In this document: positions 1 to 12,885 of the stretch, piece by piece
Layout: each line of letters starts with the position of its first letter
Position numbering within the stretch: the stretch's first letter is position 1
DNA from: Girardinichthys multiradiatus
Lineage: Eukaryota; Chordata; Actinopteri; Cyprinodontiformes; Goodeidae
Assembly (NCBI RefSeq): GCF_021462225.1
Contig: NC_061795.1
Location: forward strand, 4,727,001 to 4,791,000
Direction of reading: 5' to 3'
DNA: 64,000 nt
Notes under the pieces: generated by a model
What the model was told of the DNA's origin: nothing
What the model saw: the letters and a program-made list of their open reading frames with translations, nothing else
The model's database searches: none
Translations under genes and position numbers: made by a program

Positions 1-3000
1 GTTAACTCGTTGATTCAGATGATTAGGTTCATAGCTCGTTTAGAGACCCTTTTAATGATATGCTAATTTTGTGAGATAGGAATTTTGGGTTTTCATGAGC
101 TGTATGCCAAAATCATCTGTATTAAGACAATAAAAGACCTGAAATATTTCAGTTAGTGTGCAATGAATCTAAAATATATGAATGTTAAATTTCCATCATG
201 ACATTATGGAAAATAATGAACTTCATCACAATATGCTAATATTTTGAGAAGGACCTGTATGTGATTGCAGTTCTAGAAGCAAATGCATTTATGTCAGATA
301 TTGATTGATATGTTAAATATTAACTCACAATGGAGGATGACAACCAGGAAGGTTTGGTGTTTTGCTACACTAACCTTCAACTGACATAGGCCGCCACCAG
401 TCCAGGATGCCGGAAAGTCCACTGCTTCCTCAACTAAGGAATAGAGATGACCTGGAAAGATGTTTAGTCCCTTATTCCACAGTGTGTGTGTTGTCTACAC
501 TTGTTTCAGAGTTTTAGCATATGGGCTACAGATCAGCTTTTCTGGGTCAATGCAACAGGTTCCTGCACAGCTGACTATGAAACTTTCAAAGTACTGGAAC
601 GTGTCAAAGTGCTTCCTGTTTGTAATAACTCGTCATGCCTTGTTAAAACATATTTTGAACCTCCAGTCCAATAAAAGAAAAATAGCTCACTTGTTTAAAC
701 ACATTAAAATCATAATTATGGGAAATAGTATAAGAATTTCACGCCGCTGGATTGCAATAAGATTGTAAAGAGTTGGAAAATGCAAAAAAAAAGAAAGAAA
801 ATCAAGTTACAATAAAAATTAAAGGACAGTTTCTTGAAAACAAAATTTAAACCCAAACAGCCTGTTTATCAGCTGATCAAAGGTTTTAGACCATTAAAAA
901 CCCCTAAACAGACCAAAAGTGGGGACAATGGTTTTGTTCAAGGTCCTCAGTCAAGACATCTCCACAAAGCCAGCCAAGATTTGACACCCTGCACAATATG
1001 AGACTTTATTGTTCTAAAAAGGTCCCAGATCCTGATCATGACCCACCCATGATCATGACCCACCTCTGCTTTATAGAAAACATCTCCAGTGAAATCTCAT
1101 TGCCAATCAGGACCATCAAGATAATTTTTTTCTTTCTTCTACCATTAAATGTTTCAACTTGAGGCTCCTTTGCAAAGTCTGAGCAGGTAAGTTTGTGATG
1201 TGAAAGGAGATGTGGTCTTTGAAGACACTTTTGTTCTTTGAGCCTTTCTTTCACAGATGCCGTCTTATGGTTATTGGGCTACAATCGGCATCAGTAAAGG
1301 TCTTTGGCAGAAAAGGCACAATGCTGCCCTGTTTAAAGCCAGCAAGCCTATTAGCTTTTGCAATCAGTGGATTATGACTGTTAATGTCTGATCAAAACAC
1401 TCAGTTTGGAAGCTCAGTTTATTTTGTCTAATGCTCTGTTTCTTCTTATTTGCATTTGGAAGCTATGCTTACAACCTGGTTATGATCTACCAACTGATTG
1501 TGATGCTTTGGAGTCCTTGGACTTGACAAAGTGCAGGCCATTTACCACTTCATTTGATTAGACAGACATGCTTAAATATCCTGACCAAGAATGTTGAAAA
1601 GGCTCTTAGATTAAACTGCGGTGAACAAAATAATTTTCGATTTCATGCACTGTGCTCTTGAGACTGCCAAATGCAGTTTATGACAATGAAGTTATTATCA
1701 TATTAACATTTTATTTAAATGCATGTCAATACATATAGAAAATGTATGAAGTGGCATTCCTATCCAGACAGTGATATCCAAATGTTATAAAATTCTCACT
1801 CTTTAAACAAAAAAAGGCTTGAAAGAATAACAATTCTCTTTTAGCCTTGGCATGATGGGTTTTGAAAACACGTTGTAACAAGCTCCTCTGACTTCTGTGT
1901 GCTGGTGAGTAGAGAGCTGTAGTGGGGGTTGTTGAAAATGTAAAGTAAATCATTAGAGCTAGTCAGGTATTGATTGTATTAATCCAGCTCATCAGTGGAT
2001 TTGGTGAATCCATTATATCAGGGATCATTTTCAAACACCTATAGGACCTGGAAAGCCCAGGAACATACCATTTTTGAAGCTGCTGTAACACTGACAACCA
2101 AATCCAAATGTTTACACTATTCTTGACATCAAACTGCATTTCTGACGTGTCAGATTTACTGGTTAGATCAACTTGTGATGGCAGCAGCCAGAGGAAGCTG
2201 TTTCTGTGGATGTGGCTTTTCAGGACCCCTTCTTTAACCACAAAAATAACCAATTAGAAATCTACTAAAAGAAAACTACAAATTATTACAAAATACCATT
2301 CAGTTCCCTAACACCTTTATTACGATCTTAACAAATACACAGTTAACAACGCTCGTCACCATGCGGAAGATTGCTGTATTGCTGTAGTAATATTTGTTGT
2401 ATTCTTTGAAATACTGAACAAATAGCTGGGAAAGTATGCAGAATTTGCCCCGCTCTGGCGTGAGTGTTCTTTGATCTTAGAAGCAGACAATCAGAAAAAG
2501 ATCAAAGTGTATTCAAGATGCCAGATAACAAACAGAACCAAAACCACAGAATAATCACCAAAGGTCAAGAACAATATCAAAGATTAAAGTGAAGTATTAT
2601 AAAAAAACAAGATTAACAAGAAAGATTGGCTTTGTTTTTTTTCCTTCTGTCACACCGTATGATAGTTGGATGCCTTATCATTAGCCTGACACACCAGCTG
2701 CAAAAATCATAGAAGATTTAAGAGGGTACATGAGAAAATGGCAATTTATGTTTGTTCTCAGTGGGGGAACTAGGCTTTTCTACAAGGGGTGGAAAGAAGG
2801 TGGGCAAAGTTTTATCAGGAGGGTCCATATTACTAATAAAGAAAAAAAAATCAATTTCTCTAACCTGGTACCTAATGAACATGCCTTCCTAACAACTCTC
2901 TTTCTGTACTTGGTATGCAATGCGCATATAGCCCTCTCTCAGTCACAGGGGTCATGCTTTGAGATTTTTTTCAAAATGACTGAAAAGAAAAAAAAAATTA

Positions 3001-3010
3001 CCCTTATTGT
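1..3010. other. No gene or repeat recognised
   Basis: AT-rich sequence with only short chance reading frames on both strands. No splice-flanked coding block, RNA gene or known repeat was recognised. The last 300 bases or so (about 2730 to 3010) could be a decayed repeat adjoining the LINE fragment that follows, but I cannot name it. Confidence 0.5.
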
Positions 3011-3763
3011 CACCCCTCCTTGAACCGCCACCTTAACGTGGTGGAGGAGTTTGAGTGCTCGAATGATCCTAGAGGCTATGTTGTCTGGGGCTTAAGTGCC
3101 CCTGGTAGGGTCTCCCATGGCAAACAGGCTCTAGGTGACGGATCAGACAAAGGGCAGTTCAAGAATCCTTCATGAGGACTAGTAGATCGAGGCACATGAC
3201 ATCGCCCGGCACGGCGGAGCTGGGGTTCCACCCTGGAGCCAGGCCTGGGGTCGGGAGTCGCCGGACACACCTGGTGCCCGGGTTGCTCCTCGCGGGACCC
3301 GGCCGGGCCAAGCCCGAACGAGAGACGCGAGGCCATCCCCCAGTGGGCCCACCACCTGCAAGGGGAACCGTGAGGGACAGGTGCAAAGAGGATTGGGCGG
3401 CGGACGAAGGTGGAGACCTCAGCAGCCCGATCCCCGGATTCTTAGGCTGGCTCTAGGGACATGAAATGTCACCTCGTTGGGGGGGAAGGAGCCTGAGCTT
3501 GTGCCGGAGGTCGAGAGATATCGACTAGAAATAGTCGGGCTCGTCTCCACGCACAGCGTGGGCTCTGGAACCCATCTCCTCAAGAGGGGCTGGACTCTCT
3601 TCTACTCTGGAGTGGCCCATGGGGAGACGTTGCAGGCTGGGGTGGGTTTGCTTGTTGCCCCCTAGCGCAGCCATCTCATGTTGGGGTTTACCCCAGTGGA
3701 TGAGAGGGCCGCATCCCTGCTCCTTCGGGTTGGGGACAGGTCTCTGACTGTCGTTTCGGCCTA
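3011..3763 (+). mobile_element. Rex3-like (RTE clade) LINE, 5' fragment
   Basis: A GC-rich block in AT-rich surroundings that matches the Rex3-like copy at 35.0-36.3 kb. It holds the presumed 5' leader followed by the start of the AP-type endonuclease reading frame. In this copy the conserved GTWNVTS motif reads GT-stop-NVTS (about 3459) and a further stop falls soon after LLVAP (about 3663). Homology to the other copy stops abruptly at 3763, just before the AYGPSG motif of the endonuclease, so the element is truncated and dead. The Rex3 assignment rests on the RT part of the sister copies and is inferred for this fragment. Confidence 0.75.
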
Positions 3764-4544
3764 ATAACATTTAGCCTCATACAAAGAAAATGGTGTCGGA
3801 TCAGCACATTACCTCCATACAAGTCAGGTTTGATGATTCCTAAGATGGACAAGATGAAGACAATAACACATGTCCATAAATAGATGTTCAAAGCTGCTCA
3901 TAACTGTGGAACAATGGCAGTTTTGGCACAGCTGTAGTACATCGCCAATAGAAGTCAGAGGGAGCATTTTTTTTCTTACTTTGTATAAACAATATTTCAC
4001 ATGATCAGAAGACTCTGCTTTAAACTTTGTCTGTCACCTGAGAGCGAGCTACATGCAGGGAGAACATATCACTTATTGGGGACGGTGGTCCAGTGATTTC
4101 CTGGTTCCAGGTCAGCTGTGCAATGTTTTTATTTTATTTCTATTTTCATTTGGTGTTCCCAATATCAGCATATGTTTTCATGACCTTATTACTTAATCAA
4201 ATGTGCCAGGGAAAATTACCATGTTACTCACATGGTTTATATAGGTGAAACGTGGGCACAGCAAATTTACTGTGCAATGTCAGAACATTTTAAAATTAGC
4301 AGGATGTCCTGTACATATTGTGCAGTTTTTCGCGACGCTTCTAGAACCTAGGGTTCATATTGGACGTTCTGTTTATAATAAATAGCATGAAGGTGCTCAT
4401 ACATCCTCAGAGTGCAAATGTAATTATGTTGCATCAAGTGATGCAACCTGTATGCTATATTGATATTTCTGTTAAATGTAACTGTTTAAATACTTTTACA
4501 GATTTACAGAATGGATCAGTTTTATGATAAGTAGACAAGACAAG
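3764..4544. other. No gene or repeat recognised
   Basis: AT-rich unique-looking sequence directly after the LINE truncation point. No coding potential or known repeat was seen. Confidence 0.45.
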
Positions 4545-4587
4545 ATTTCACCTAAATCTTGATTTCCTGACAAAATTTAGGTGAAAT
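4545..4587. repeat. Short inverted repeat (hairpin)
   Basis: Two 17-base arms (4545..4561 and 4571..4587) are complementary with one mismatch and a 9-base spacer. The arm begins ATTTCACCTAAAT. It could be a tiny foldback remnant or chance; nothing links it to a gene. Confidence 0.6.
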
Positions 4588-4654
4588 GATTTTTGTTTTA
4601 TTTAAAATGTGCTGAATGAAAATAACAGTCCCCGCTCTTAAAGTTCAGGAATCC

Positions 4655-4770
4655 TAACCAAAGGTGGGTAGAATACCCAAAAATTGTTCTCAGGTAAAAG
4701 TAGCAATACTTTAACAAATGTTTAATGAAGTAAAAGAAAGAAGCAACCATCCAAGATTTGACTCAAGTTT
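4655..4770. repeat. Decayed dispersed teleost repeat
   Basis: Contains the phrase GGTGGGTAGAATACCCAAAA followed by CAGGTAAAAGTAGCAATACTTT, which resembles a common teleost interspersed repeat built on 'ACTCAAGTAAGAGTA' words. Similar words recur near 5200 (GGCTACTCAAGTACG) and at 6070..6095 (ACTCAAGTAAGAGTAGCAAT). These three islands may be pieces of one interrupted copy. The class is unknown. Confidence 0.4.
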
Positions 4771-4779
4771 CAATCCTGT

Positions 4780-5160
4780 AAAGACTCACGATAAGAACAC
4801 AAAGATCCCGATTAGAGAAGTTAAATAGCAGATGTTTATTTCTTTGGCGCTCGGACCCTGGAGGAAGACATGAATGCTATGAATGACATGAGCTTGGTTA
4901 GAGATGTCCCCCCCCCCTGCGATCTGATACTGGTGATGGAGGGTTAGGGTTAGGAAGGAGCTAGGAAGCCAGATGGTGGCGATGGGGTGGAGGAGGGTCG
5001 AAGCTCGGCAGGAGAGCCAGGAGATCCATGGTTGGTGGTCCTTAAAAATGAAGCCTTGAAGGGTGATTGGCTGAGGAGGAATGCAGACTTGACGCTGATT
5101 GGTTGGAGCAGAGACACATGATGGACTCATAGGACGGAGCCGGTGGTGGAGGAGAGTCTT
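4780..5160 (-). other. GC-richer insert, possible solo LTR on minus strand
   Basis: This block is clearly richer in G and C than its flanks and interrupts the 'ACTCAAGTA' repeat. Read on the minus strand it carries AATAAA (about 4838) and ends ...CTTTACA at 4780, as an LTR might. A matching TG start and target duplication were not found, so the LTR reading is tentative. It includes GGGTTAGGGTTAGG at 4941, which is too short to be a telomeric array. Confidence 0.25.
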
Positions 5161-5640
5161 CTAGATTGAATTTTCATCAAAACTCCTTTTTGTATAAAAG
5201 GCTACTCAAGTACGAAGTAACCAATCATAACATCTGATTTAATATTTAAAAAAGATATAATAAAACGAACAAAAATATAAAGATATATGCAAATTCTGGT
5301 ATTTTAAAGAATAAAATAAAAAACAAAATACAAATAAATAACTTAATAACATAAACACTTGTCCAAATCAGCTTTTCTCTTAAAACTTTACATGATAGAG
5401 TAAGGTATTTTTTTTCCAGTGATAATATCTACTGCTTACTTCACTTGACCTCCAAACACCAGAACAGGCTCAGCAGAAAGAAAATAGCATTAAAACACTG
5501 ACGCTTGCATAGAAACAAGAAGGCTCACTTTCAAGCAAGTCAAATCGAGTAACCTTTATAATCCTCAAGGGGCAATTTGTAGTGCAGACAGCAGTGAAAA
5601 CATAAAAAAACAGCTACACACACACACATATACACAAAAT
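5161..5640. other. AT-rich stretch with short CA repeat
   Basis: Very AT-rich sequence, with a short (CA)n run near 5617..5630. No coding potential was recognised. Confidence 0.4.
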
Positions 5641-5960
5641 TAAGTCCTTACAATGTGGACCTGGAATTGAGCAGGCTAATAGCAGCAGGGATAAAGGATT
5701 TTTTCAGTCGGTTCATCTTATACAATGGCATTTTGTATCTCCGAATCATCAGCAAATTTAATAATGTGGTGTCAACTCTGATGGCTCTGGCAGTCATTAG
5801 TGTATAAAACAAATAAAAGAGCCGAGAGAACACAACCCAGGGGAGACCCAGTAGAAGAAAAGAGGGGCTCAGATTAAACACCATCTCCTCGGACACGTTG
5901 TCGCCTCTCGGTTAAAAAAATCCATCAGCCAAGAAATAACACCACTGTCGACATTAAGAA
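5641..5960 (-). mobile_element. LINE remnant (L2/CR1-like 3' end), minus strand
   Basis: On the minus strand this encodes NRLKKSFIPAAISLLNS, which resembles the conserved end of the ORF2 protein in L2/CR1-group LINEs. The part from 5770 to 5960 resembles sequence often seen next to such LINE ends in fish. Stops and frame changes break the frame, so this is an old fragment. Confidence 0.5.
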
Positions 5961-8910
5961 ACTTTAACATTAACTGTAAGTGAGTGTCTGTGTGTGGTAG
6001 ACTTTTGGTTAGATGATGCTTGTTCTTTATTCAGTTAAGTTACTCGCTGTAGGTAGATTATCCAGACATTTTACTCAAGTAAGAGTAGCAATACTTTATA
6101 ATAATATTAGGCATAGACCCAGCTACCTACTGTGTTGGGCACAGGTTCTCTCGCCACCAATTAATCTGACACGCCGGCAGGCTCAACCAAAGTAACTACA
6201 CATAAAACATACTGAAAATATCCTCTAATATAATAATTTTCAGTTTGACTTGTTTTAAAAAGCTTCAGTAAACTCAGCTAAAAAAGGTGTACGTCATGTT
6301 GCCAATAGGACTGCACCTTGTCGTCTTCTGGGACCTTTACTGCTCTCTTCCCTTCAGCCCACCCCACAGTTCTGCTATGGGATTCAAGATCTGAGATCAC
6401 AATAGCAGAAGGCTGATTTTGTTTCTGGTGAACCATTTCCTTGTGGGTTCAGCCATATGTAAATCCATTATTCTGCTGAACGATACAACTCAGACCAAGT
6501 AGTAAGTATTCCAGCGGAATTCACCAGATTTATTATATAAATGGATGTTTTTAACTCCCTTGCCATTATGCTCTGTGTGTGTCCCCTTTTTGTTTAAAAC
6601 TTCTTAAATATTGATTTTAGGGTTTGGTTAGAGTCTATTTTCATGTTCATAGCTTATAAAGATTACCAAAACCAATCTTTTGTGTTTAGATAGCATGTTC
6701 TCTTGTTTTTCCCATTTCAAGAGTGGCTAAGAGCAATGGGCATCTGTGTCATGTCACATTTATGCACCAAGGAAAGAGGAAGTTATGGGTTTAAAATTCC
6801 TCAAAACTGATAAACTTATAAAAGTAAAGTTGAAAGAAAATATAGGTTAAATTACATTTTTATAGGCTGTATTAATGGTGTCTGTAAGTGTGGCAATGGC
6901 AATGTAATTTTCCCCACTAAATAAATGTTTTCAAATTAAATATCTGGACTTATGCCAAATTTTAAGTGTGACATTATGGTATCAAAATAAAAGATACATT
7001 TATAAGATACTTTACACATTTGTTACCACGGAAGCCAATGAATGTGGAGGGGTCTGTATAAATGCAAACATTTAAGGTAAATGTCTACAAGAGCTGGGGT
7101 ATAGTTGCAAAATTCTGTTGATTGTAAGTAACAAGTAAAATATTAAATGGTTATATAATGGAAAAAAGCTGTTTAAATTTCACCATACTCTGCTGAACAG
7201 CATTGAAGATGTTAAAGAAAACCTTTTAGATCGGAAGAAAAAAGGTTGAACATGTAGTCAGAGGCCTTGGGACCATACATGTCTGTTTCTTGAGAGCAGG
7301 AGAGATGAACAGGAAGGCTTAAATAAAAACAGAAACATAGAAAATCAGCCCAGGGATCAAATAAAAACAAACATATTATGCAGTTGGACGGATGTCCTTT
7401 GAATCTTCTCGTTAAGGAAGTTTATTTTTTTCTTGCTCAGCTTGTGCCTTTTTTTCCACTCACACTTCTTTTTTCTCTATCCACTCCACCTCCCTGTCCA
7501 CCGGAGATAGGCTTTCAACATACTAAGCCCTGTAAAAACAGGCCACGAGTGTTTAGACTGACACCAGTCTGCAAAGTTGTTCTAGCATGCTATGCTGCAT
7601 GAAGTTGCTGCTGCTGCTCAGGACCATCTGCCACAGGGAGTCAAAGTGCTTCCTTTGTTCTGTAACCCATTCTAAACCAGAACAATGTTCTGGTATAGCA
7701 GTGTTTAACATGGAGTGAAAACATGGTCATGTTAAACGTTATTAAAAACTGAAAGAACTATCTATCTAAAGTGCACTGTAACTTTTAACCCAACCCAACC
7801 CAACCTAAACACACAAACACACCAAACAGTATTACTCGCACAATATCATTATGCATATTAGATATACCAAAGGAAAACATATTTTGAACAGCCACAAGAA
7901 ATGTACTTGTAATGTAAGGATTCATGTGTGATTCCTTTAGCTCACCTTGTGAGGGCGCCATTTTTAAATTTGGGTGTGTGTGTCTTATCTTCTCCAAAAA
8001 CCTGGTCACCACCCTCCCATCCCCCACTTCCGTTGACCATGATGCGTTTGTTTTCAGTTCCATGTCAGAAACACTCATTAATTTAACTGGGAAAAGCCTG
8101 GTTAGCTGAGCATCCATCAGTTTTTGTATCCATCCATCAGTTGTTGCACATATAGAATGCTGTGAAATCTATTAGTTAGCACACAGATTATATTTCTTGT
8201 ACCCCTTGGCACTATTTGAAATGTTGTAATAGCACCAAACAAATAGCACATTCCACTGTTCTCTCACTTGCCACCAGAGCGCTCACAACTCGTATGTGAC
8301 GTCATTACAGAGCTCAGCATTATGCACCATCCTGGCCAAAATCTTAATATTTTAAGCGACCACTCTAGTTTTTAACCCATAAATTAAACCAGCAAATGCA
8401 GATGTTCATTTAATTTGTTAAAATTCATAAGCCTTTCTGTGCAAAGTGTTTTAGCTTGAACTGGAGAAGTAAGCCTGTTTACATAAATAAAAGTGGCGGC
8501 GACAGATTTTTAAAGAGGCCTATTTTTTTTCTTATCAGAAAATTCTGTAGGCATGTTCCAAAGATAAATGGCTTTGAAACGGCCTTGGTAGTGTGTAGCG
8601 GCTAAAGCCAGAGTAAAACCTTATGAGGTAATACGGGTTAATGTGCACCTACAAGATGAATGCTGCACAAAGTTTTTAAATTTGCTTTTATTGGGTGCAT
8701 CACTCTAAGCTATGTTTTTGGGGCTCTGCTAAGAGTTTAATAGCAGGTAATAATTTAGTTGCAACAGATAAATCCCCTTGTATCTTCATCTTTTATGAAT
8801 ATTAATTATTTACCCTGGCGGCGTAAGCTAACGACTAGTTTTAGACTGACTGTTAGCAGCGAAAGCAGACATCTTCTATTTAAAAATGACTCCAGTCTCG
8901 AACCTGGAAA
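5961..8910. other. No gene recognised
   Basis: Apart from the repeat word at 6070..6095 and a short CCAAC tandem near 7790..7806, no repeat or exon was recognised. Short open frames on both strands look like chance. Confidence 0.4.
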
Positions 8911-8912
8911 TA

Positions 8913-9270
8913 CACTACCGGTCAAAGTTTCAGATACACTTTCTCATGTCATTGTTTTCTGTTAGTATGTAGATTCTCAATGATGGCATCAAAACTGTGA
9001 ATGAATAAATATGGAATTATGTAGCAAACACAAAATTGTAAAAGAACTTTAAATATGTATTTTAGATTGCTTATAGTAGCCACCTTTTGCTGTAATGACT
9101 GAAATAAAAACCTTTGGCCGTCTCTCAATGAGCCTCTGAGAAGTTCTCTCAAGACTCTTTGGAAAACTATTTCAGGTGACCACCTCATGAAGCTCATGGA
9201 GAGAATGAGAGCAAAGCAGTAATCAAAGTAAAGGGGGGCTATTTTGAAGAATCTAAAATCTAAAATATGT
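8913..9270 (+). mobile_element. Deleted Tc1/mariner copy (MITE-like)
   Basis: It starts after a TA at 8911 with CACTACCGGTCAAAGTTT, a Tc1-type end. The left arm contains TAGCCACCTTTTGCTG, the complement of a transposase 3' end. From about 9150 the sequence matches the last ~100 bases of the transposase gene of the Tc1 at 17584..20678 (AAAACTATTTCAGGTGACC, then AAAGCAGTAATCAAAG). The body of the transposase is missing, giving a foldback derivative. The right terminus is lost, because at 9271 the sequence changes to a different repeat. Confidence 0.7.
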
Positions 9271-9480
9271 CTTTCTGTGTTTTTGTGTGTCTGCTCTGTC
9301 CACTCAAACCCCCAGTCGATCGCAGAAGATTGTTGGTCATACCGAGTCAGGTTCAGCTGGGGTATTTTTCCTGTTAAAATGGAATCATTCCTATCTACTA
9401 TTGCAAAATGCTCATTCAGGAGGAGGGATTGCTGCAAAGTTCGGCTTGGTTTGGTTAGATAGAAAACGTTACCAATTGAA
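9271..9480 (-). repeat. Dispersed teleost repeat, minus copy
   Basis: This is the reverse-strand counterpart of the repeat at 36844..37078. Shared words include CCCCCAGTCGATCGCAG, CAGGTTCAGCTGGGG, TTTCCTGTTAAAATGG and GGGATTGCTGCAAAG. In the other copy the same words occur in inverted order. The family is common in teleosts, but I do not know its class. Confidence 0.65.
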
Positions 9481-11305
9481 ATAATAAACTGAACTTGGCT
9501 GCATTTTTTAATTACTGGGATCAAGTTGAAATGTGTATAATTGACTGAATCTGTTAGTAAGATTGAAAACAGTAGACAATATATTCATGTAAGTTGGAAT
9601 TTCTTTCCTGGCAATTACCTTGAGGTTGTGACTTGGCATTATGTAAATAACCTAAACTGAATTGGTAATTCTTGTGATAGTAAAAAGTATTAAACAGTTC
9701 ATAACAGTCTTCATGGCAGTTAATCTATCCCTGCATACAGCCAGAGCCTAACAATATTATCCTTGACTCACTCATTAACAAATAAGCTGTTTCAGTATTG
9801 CTCAGGAAACAAACTGAGGTGGAAAAACAAACATGCCACTGAGTGGGTGGATTTCATTGTTTGCCTATCACCTTCTACTCCCTTCAGAACAGGTGTTAGT
9901 GTATGTTTAAATAGGTGTGCACTGAACTGTCGTCCTGAGTTCATAATGAGACTCACTGTAACCCAATACAGACAGTTGTACAGTCTGCTGTCATCCTTCT
10001 TTCTCTTTCCTCCCTCTGCACCTTTGTGCCTGACTCGCATTTATCGCGTCAATCCCTGTAGGGGGTTCAGGGGGGAATTCTGAAAAGATAATCCGTTTGT
10101 TTTTCAGAGATGGGTGGGAATCTCTAAAACAAATAGGAGGAGAAGGAGGAAGGTTTCATCAGCTCGGCTGAGAGCTGAAAAAAATTTTGACTTTCTTTCT
10201 TGTGCTGACTTTGTGTAGGGATGATATTTTAAGTTTGTTTGGGGGGGAAAAAAACATATAAAGCTCAAAATTCTTATGAAAGTGAGACACCAATTTAAAG
10301 GGCATTTCCTCATCAGCATATGGTATTCTTTGATCTTGTTAGACCTTCTTTGATCAACCTGAGCTGGTCATTGCCAGTCTTTTCCATTTTTGCTCTTCTT
10401 GGATCCATTTGAGTAGGAGTTTTCAGCTTTTTCCCACATCTTTCTGGTTATGCTTTCCATTTAGGAATTTGAGATCATTTTAGATGAGAAGCCTGTCATT
10501 TTTGCAGTTCTTTATATGTTTCCCTCTCTCTAACATTTTACTCAAAGTACGCTGTTCCTCCTAAACAATGTCTGGAATGACCCATTTTTCAAAGATTTTA
10601 ATAGGAATGGACTATAACTAGCATGTTAAACATTTGCTGCCTTCCTTCTTAAAAGCCTCCTGTCTGATTCCTGTTTTTTTTTCCCACAGAATGGATGACT
10701 CACTGTATGACCTCTTCACTGCTGTTATTTTAAACACTATTTACAACTATTAATTCATTTACACAGGATCAGCAGCATGCATGTTGATGCCTGATGGGTC
10801 TGTTGGTTTTCTATTACTCTACTACACTAGTAATATACTTGTCATGCACAAAATGTAATTTCTACTAAAAACAGAATTTGATCTGTTGAACAATATATTT
10901 TTCCATTTCAACCCAGACAAAAAACCTAATTACCTTTTAAAAGGAATGCCACTAGTTGGATCTGTTAAACCGCAGAAGATTGTCCTATCAACAGTTTGAT
11001 TTACCTTGCTGAAAGTGTGCAATCAAATGTCTGTAGATTAACCAGAGGAACTCAATGGCAGATATTGATGGTATTTTTTCCAAATACCCTGCCTTAGTGT
11101 TGGAAACACTAACAAGTTATTTCAATTTTGTCAGAAAATAAACAATACGGTACGAAAGAAAAAGTAAGTGCATCTAAAGCAAAAAACTGTTCAGAACTAC
11201 TCAAGGTTAAAACAGCAGATGAAAAATAAAACTGGCTTGATTTACTTCATAAAACACAGCTTTCATATCCACATTAATGACCAACGGAGAAGAGGTTAGT
11301 GTTTG
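9481..11305. other. No gene or repeat recognised
   Basis: AT-rich unique-looking sequence. A 106-codon frame at 9763..10083 on the plus strand overlaps an 82-codon frame on the other strand. It has no recognisable domain and no clear splice context, so it is treated as chance. Confidence 0.4.
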
Positions 11306-11713
11306 CTAGTTGCAAATGTATTCATACCAAATTAACCTTTTCTACATCTGGTCACTTCACAGCTACGCCTTTAAGTGCATTTCAATAGGATTTTATGTAA
11401 CAGACCAATACATTTACAAGTACAGCAAGACGTCACCAGTCAAAGCCTAGACTTTAATCCAGTTGGGAATCTGTGGCAAGAATTGAAATTTCACTTAGAA
11501 ATATGAGCTTTCATTCTCTAGACTTGCAAAGCTGGTAAGATGTGCAAAAGGCATTTCGAATGTGTGCCACACTTTTCAGATTTTGTTTTCCTTCCACTTT
11601 ACAATTGCACTACTTTGCCTTGGTCTAACTTAAAAAATCCCAATAAGATACATTGAAGGTTGTGGTGGCAATGTGACAAAATTAGAAAAGTGTAATACTT
11701 TCTTGAGGCATTG
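11306..11713 (+). mobile_element. Internally deleted Tc1/mariner copy (family A)
   Basis: The left end carries GCAAATGTATTCATACC and the right end TTGAGGCATTG followed by TA, both typical of one teleost Tc1 family. Between them is a short transposase remnant coding DFNPVGNLWQELK, the region around the third catalytic residue. Most of the transposase is absent, so this is a non-autonomous derivative. Related copies lie at 16.8-21.3, 24.8-25.4 and 26.0-26.1 kb. Confidence 0.7.
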
Positions 11714-11715
11714 TA

Positions 11716-12885
11716 TCTGGCAGATTTAACAGACCCTGAAAAACGCCTCCCTGAATACTTCCGCAACTTATAAATCCAAGGAAAAACAGATAAACACACA
11801 TGGCTCAGCAATAAACTGCCACCATGCATCAGCCCAGTAACTTGTCTGGCTGTTAGAGCAACATCACCAGAGGACCCCTCCTCAAGGAGGCTATTAACAT
11901 GTTATTGGGTCATGTTCACAATGCACTAAAGGCAGACCCATACACACACTTTGCACTTGTGTTTGCAGTAAAACAAGGTCTGTGTGCAGTTAATGAGATC
12001 TGAGTGGAAGTGAAGGTGGAAATGTGCCATTAACCATCTGCTTGTGGCTCTCCTGCTTCAGGATACACAAAGTTTCGCAGCTGAAGTTGTTTGTTTACAC
12101 TCATTCTCAGACAGAGTCATATGAGTCTGAGGGGCTCCGGGAGAAATGCCTGCACAGTGATATCACATTGGCCAGTTCTCACCAAGACTTGTTTCAAAGG
12201 CAACAAACAGAAAGTATTCAATTTTACAATTTTCACTCAGGAACATCTATTTGGTTTGGCAGACCTTAATGGTGGAGCAATCTTTATCACCAAGGCACAA
12301 CTATAAAATACTTTATTGGACTTCTGCACTTCTTCCCTCAGGAAAGCCAAACTCCTGACCTGCTTGATCATGGTTCTCTGGTAATGATGAAAATAATGAT
12401 TTGTAAAATAATCAATCCTGTAAATACAGTTTTATTTAAAATCTATAGTTGTTTTTTTTTTTTTTTTGGAATTTTTTTTAAATCAACCAGGGCTCCATAA
12501 TGGTTCAAATTGGATGCATTTTGGATTTTTTCTTTTTCTCAATTCCAAAAACTATCCAAGGTTAAAAGAACCCAAGATGAATCCAAAATATTAAAGAAAA
12601 CTTAAAGATCTCATGAAAGCACGAGTGATGTTATGACAACTGGTTTCCATATATCATGCATCATGGATGAGTGAATAGATAAATACAAAATTTAGAGTGA
12701 AGAATGCCTGAAAATAAAATAATTTTTCCACACTGTATTTCTTACCAAAAATGCTTCAATCTAATTCCATCTGTCCAGAACTGCAAAGGGACCACTATTC
12801 CCCCCCCCCCACCCCCCCACCCCCCCACAGAGGCTATCGTTTGGACTCTTGGCCATGAGTGGAAATGTTTTCTTGTTGCTTGGCT
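11716..12885. other. No gene; homopolymer tracts
   Basis: Includes a run of T near 12450..12468 and a cytosine-rich tract at 12800..12828. The C tract directly precedes the Tc1 copy. No coding sequence was recognised. Confidence 0.4.

Noticed and set aside
3076..3456. Overlapping GC-rich frames on both strands
   Set aside because: They are the leader of a Rex3-like LINE; frames open on both strands because of high GC content.
4941..4954. Telomere-like repeat GGGTTAGGGTTAGG
   Set aside because: Only two units; common by chance in fish DNA.
5640..5960. Signal for a host gene exon on the minus strand
   Set aside because: The frame resembles a LINE C-terminus and is broken.
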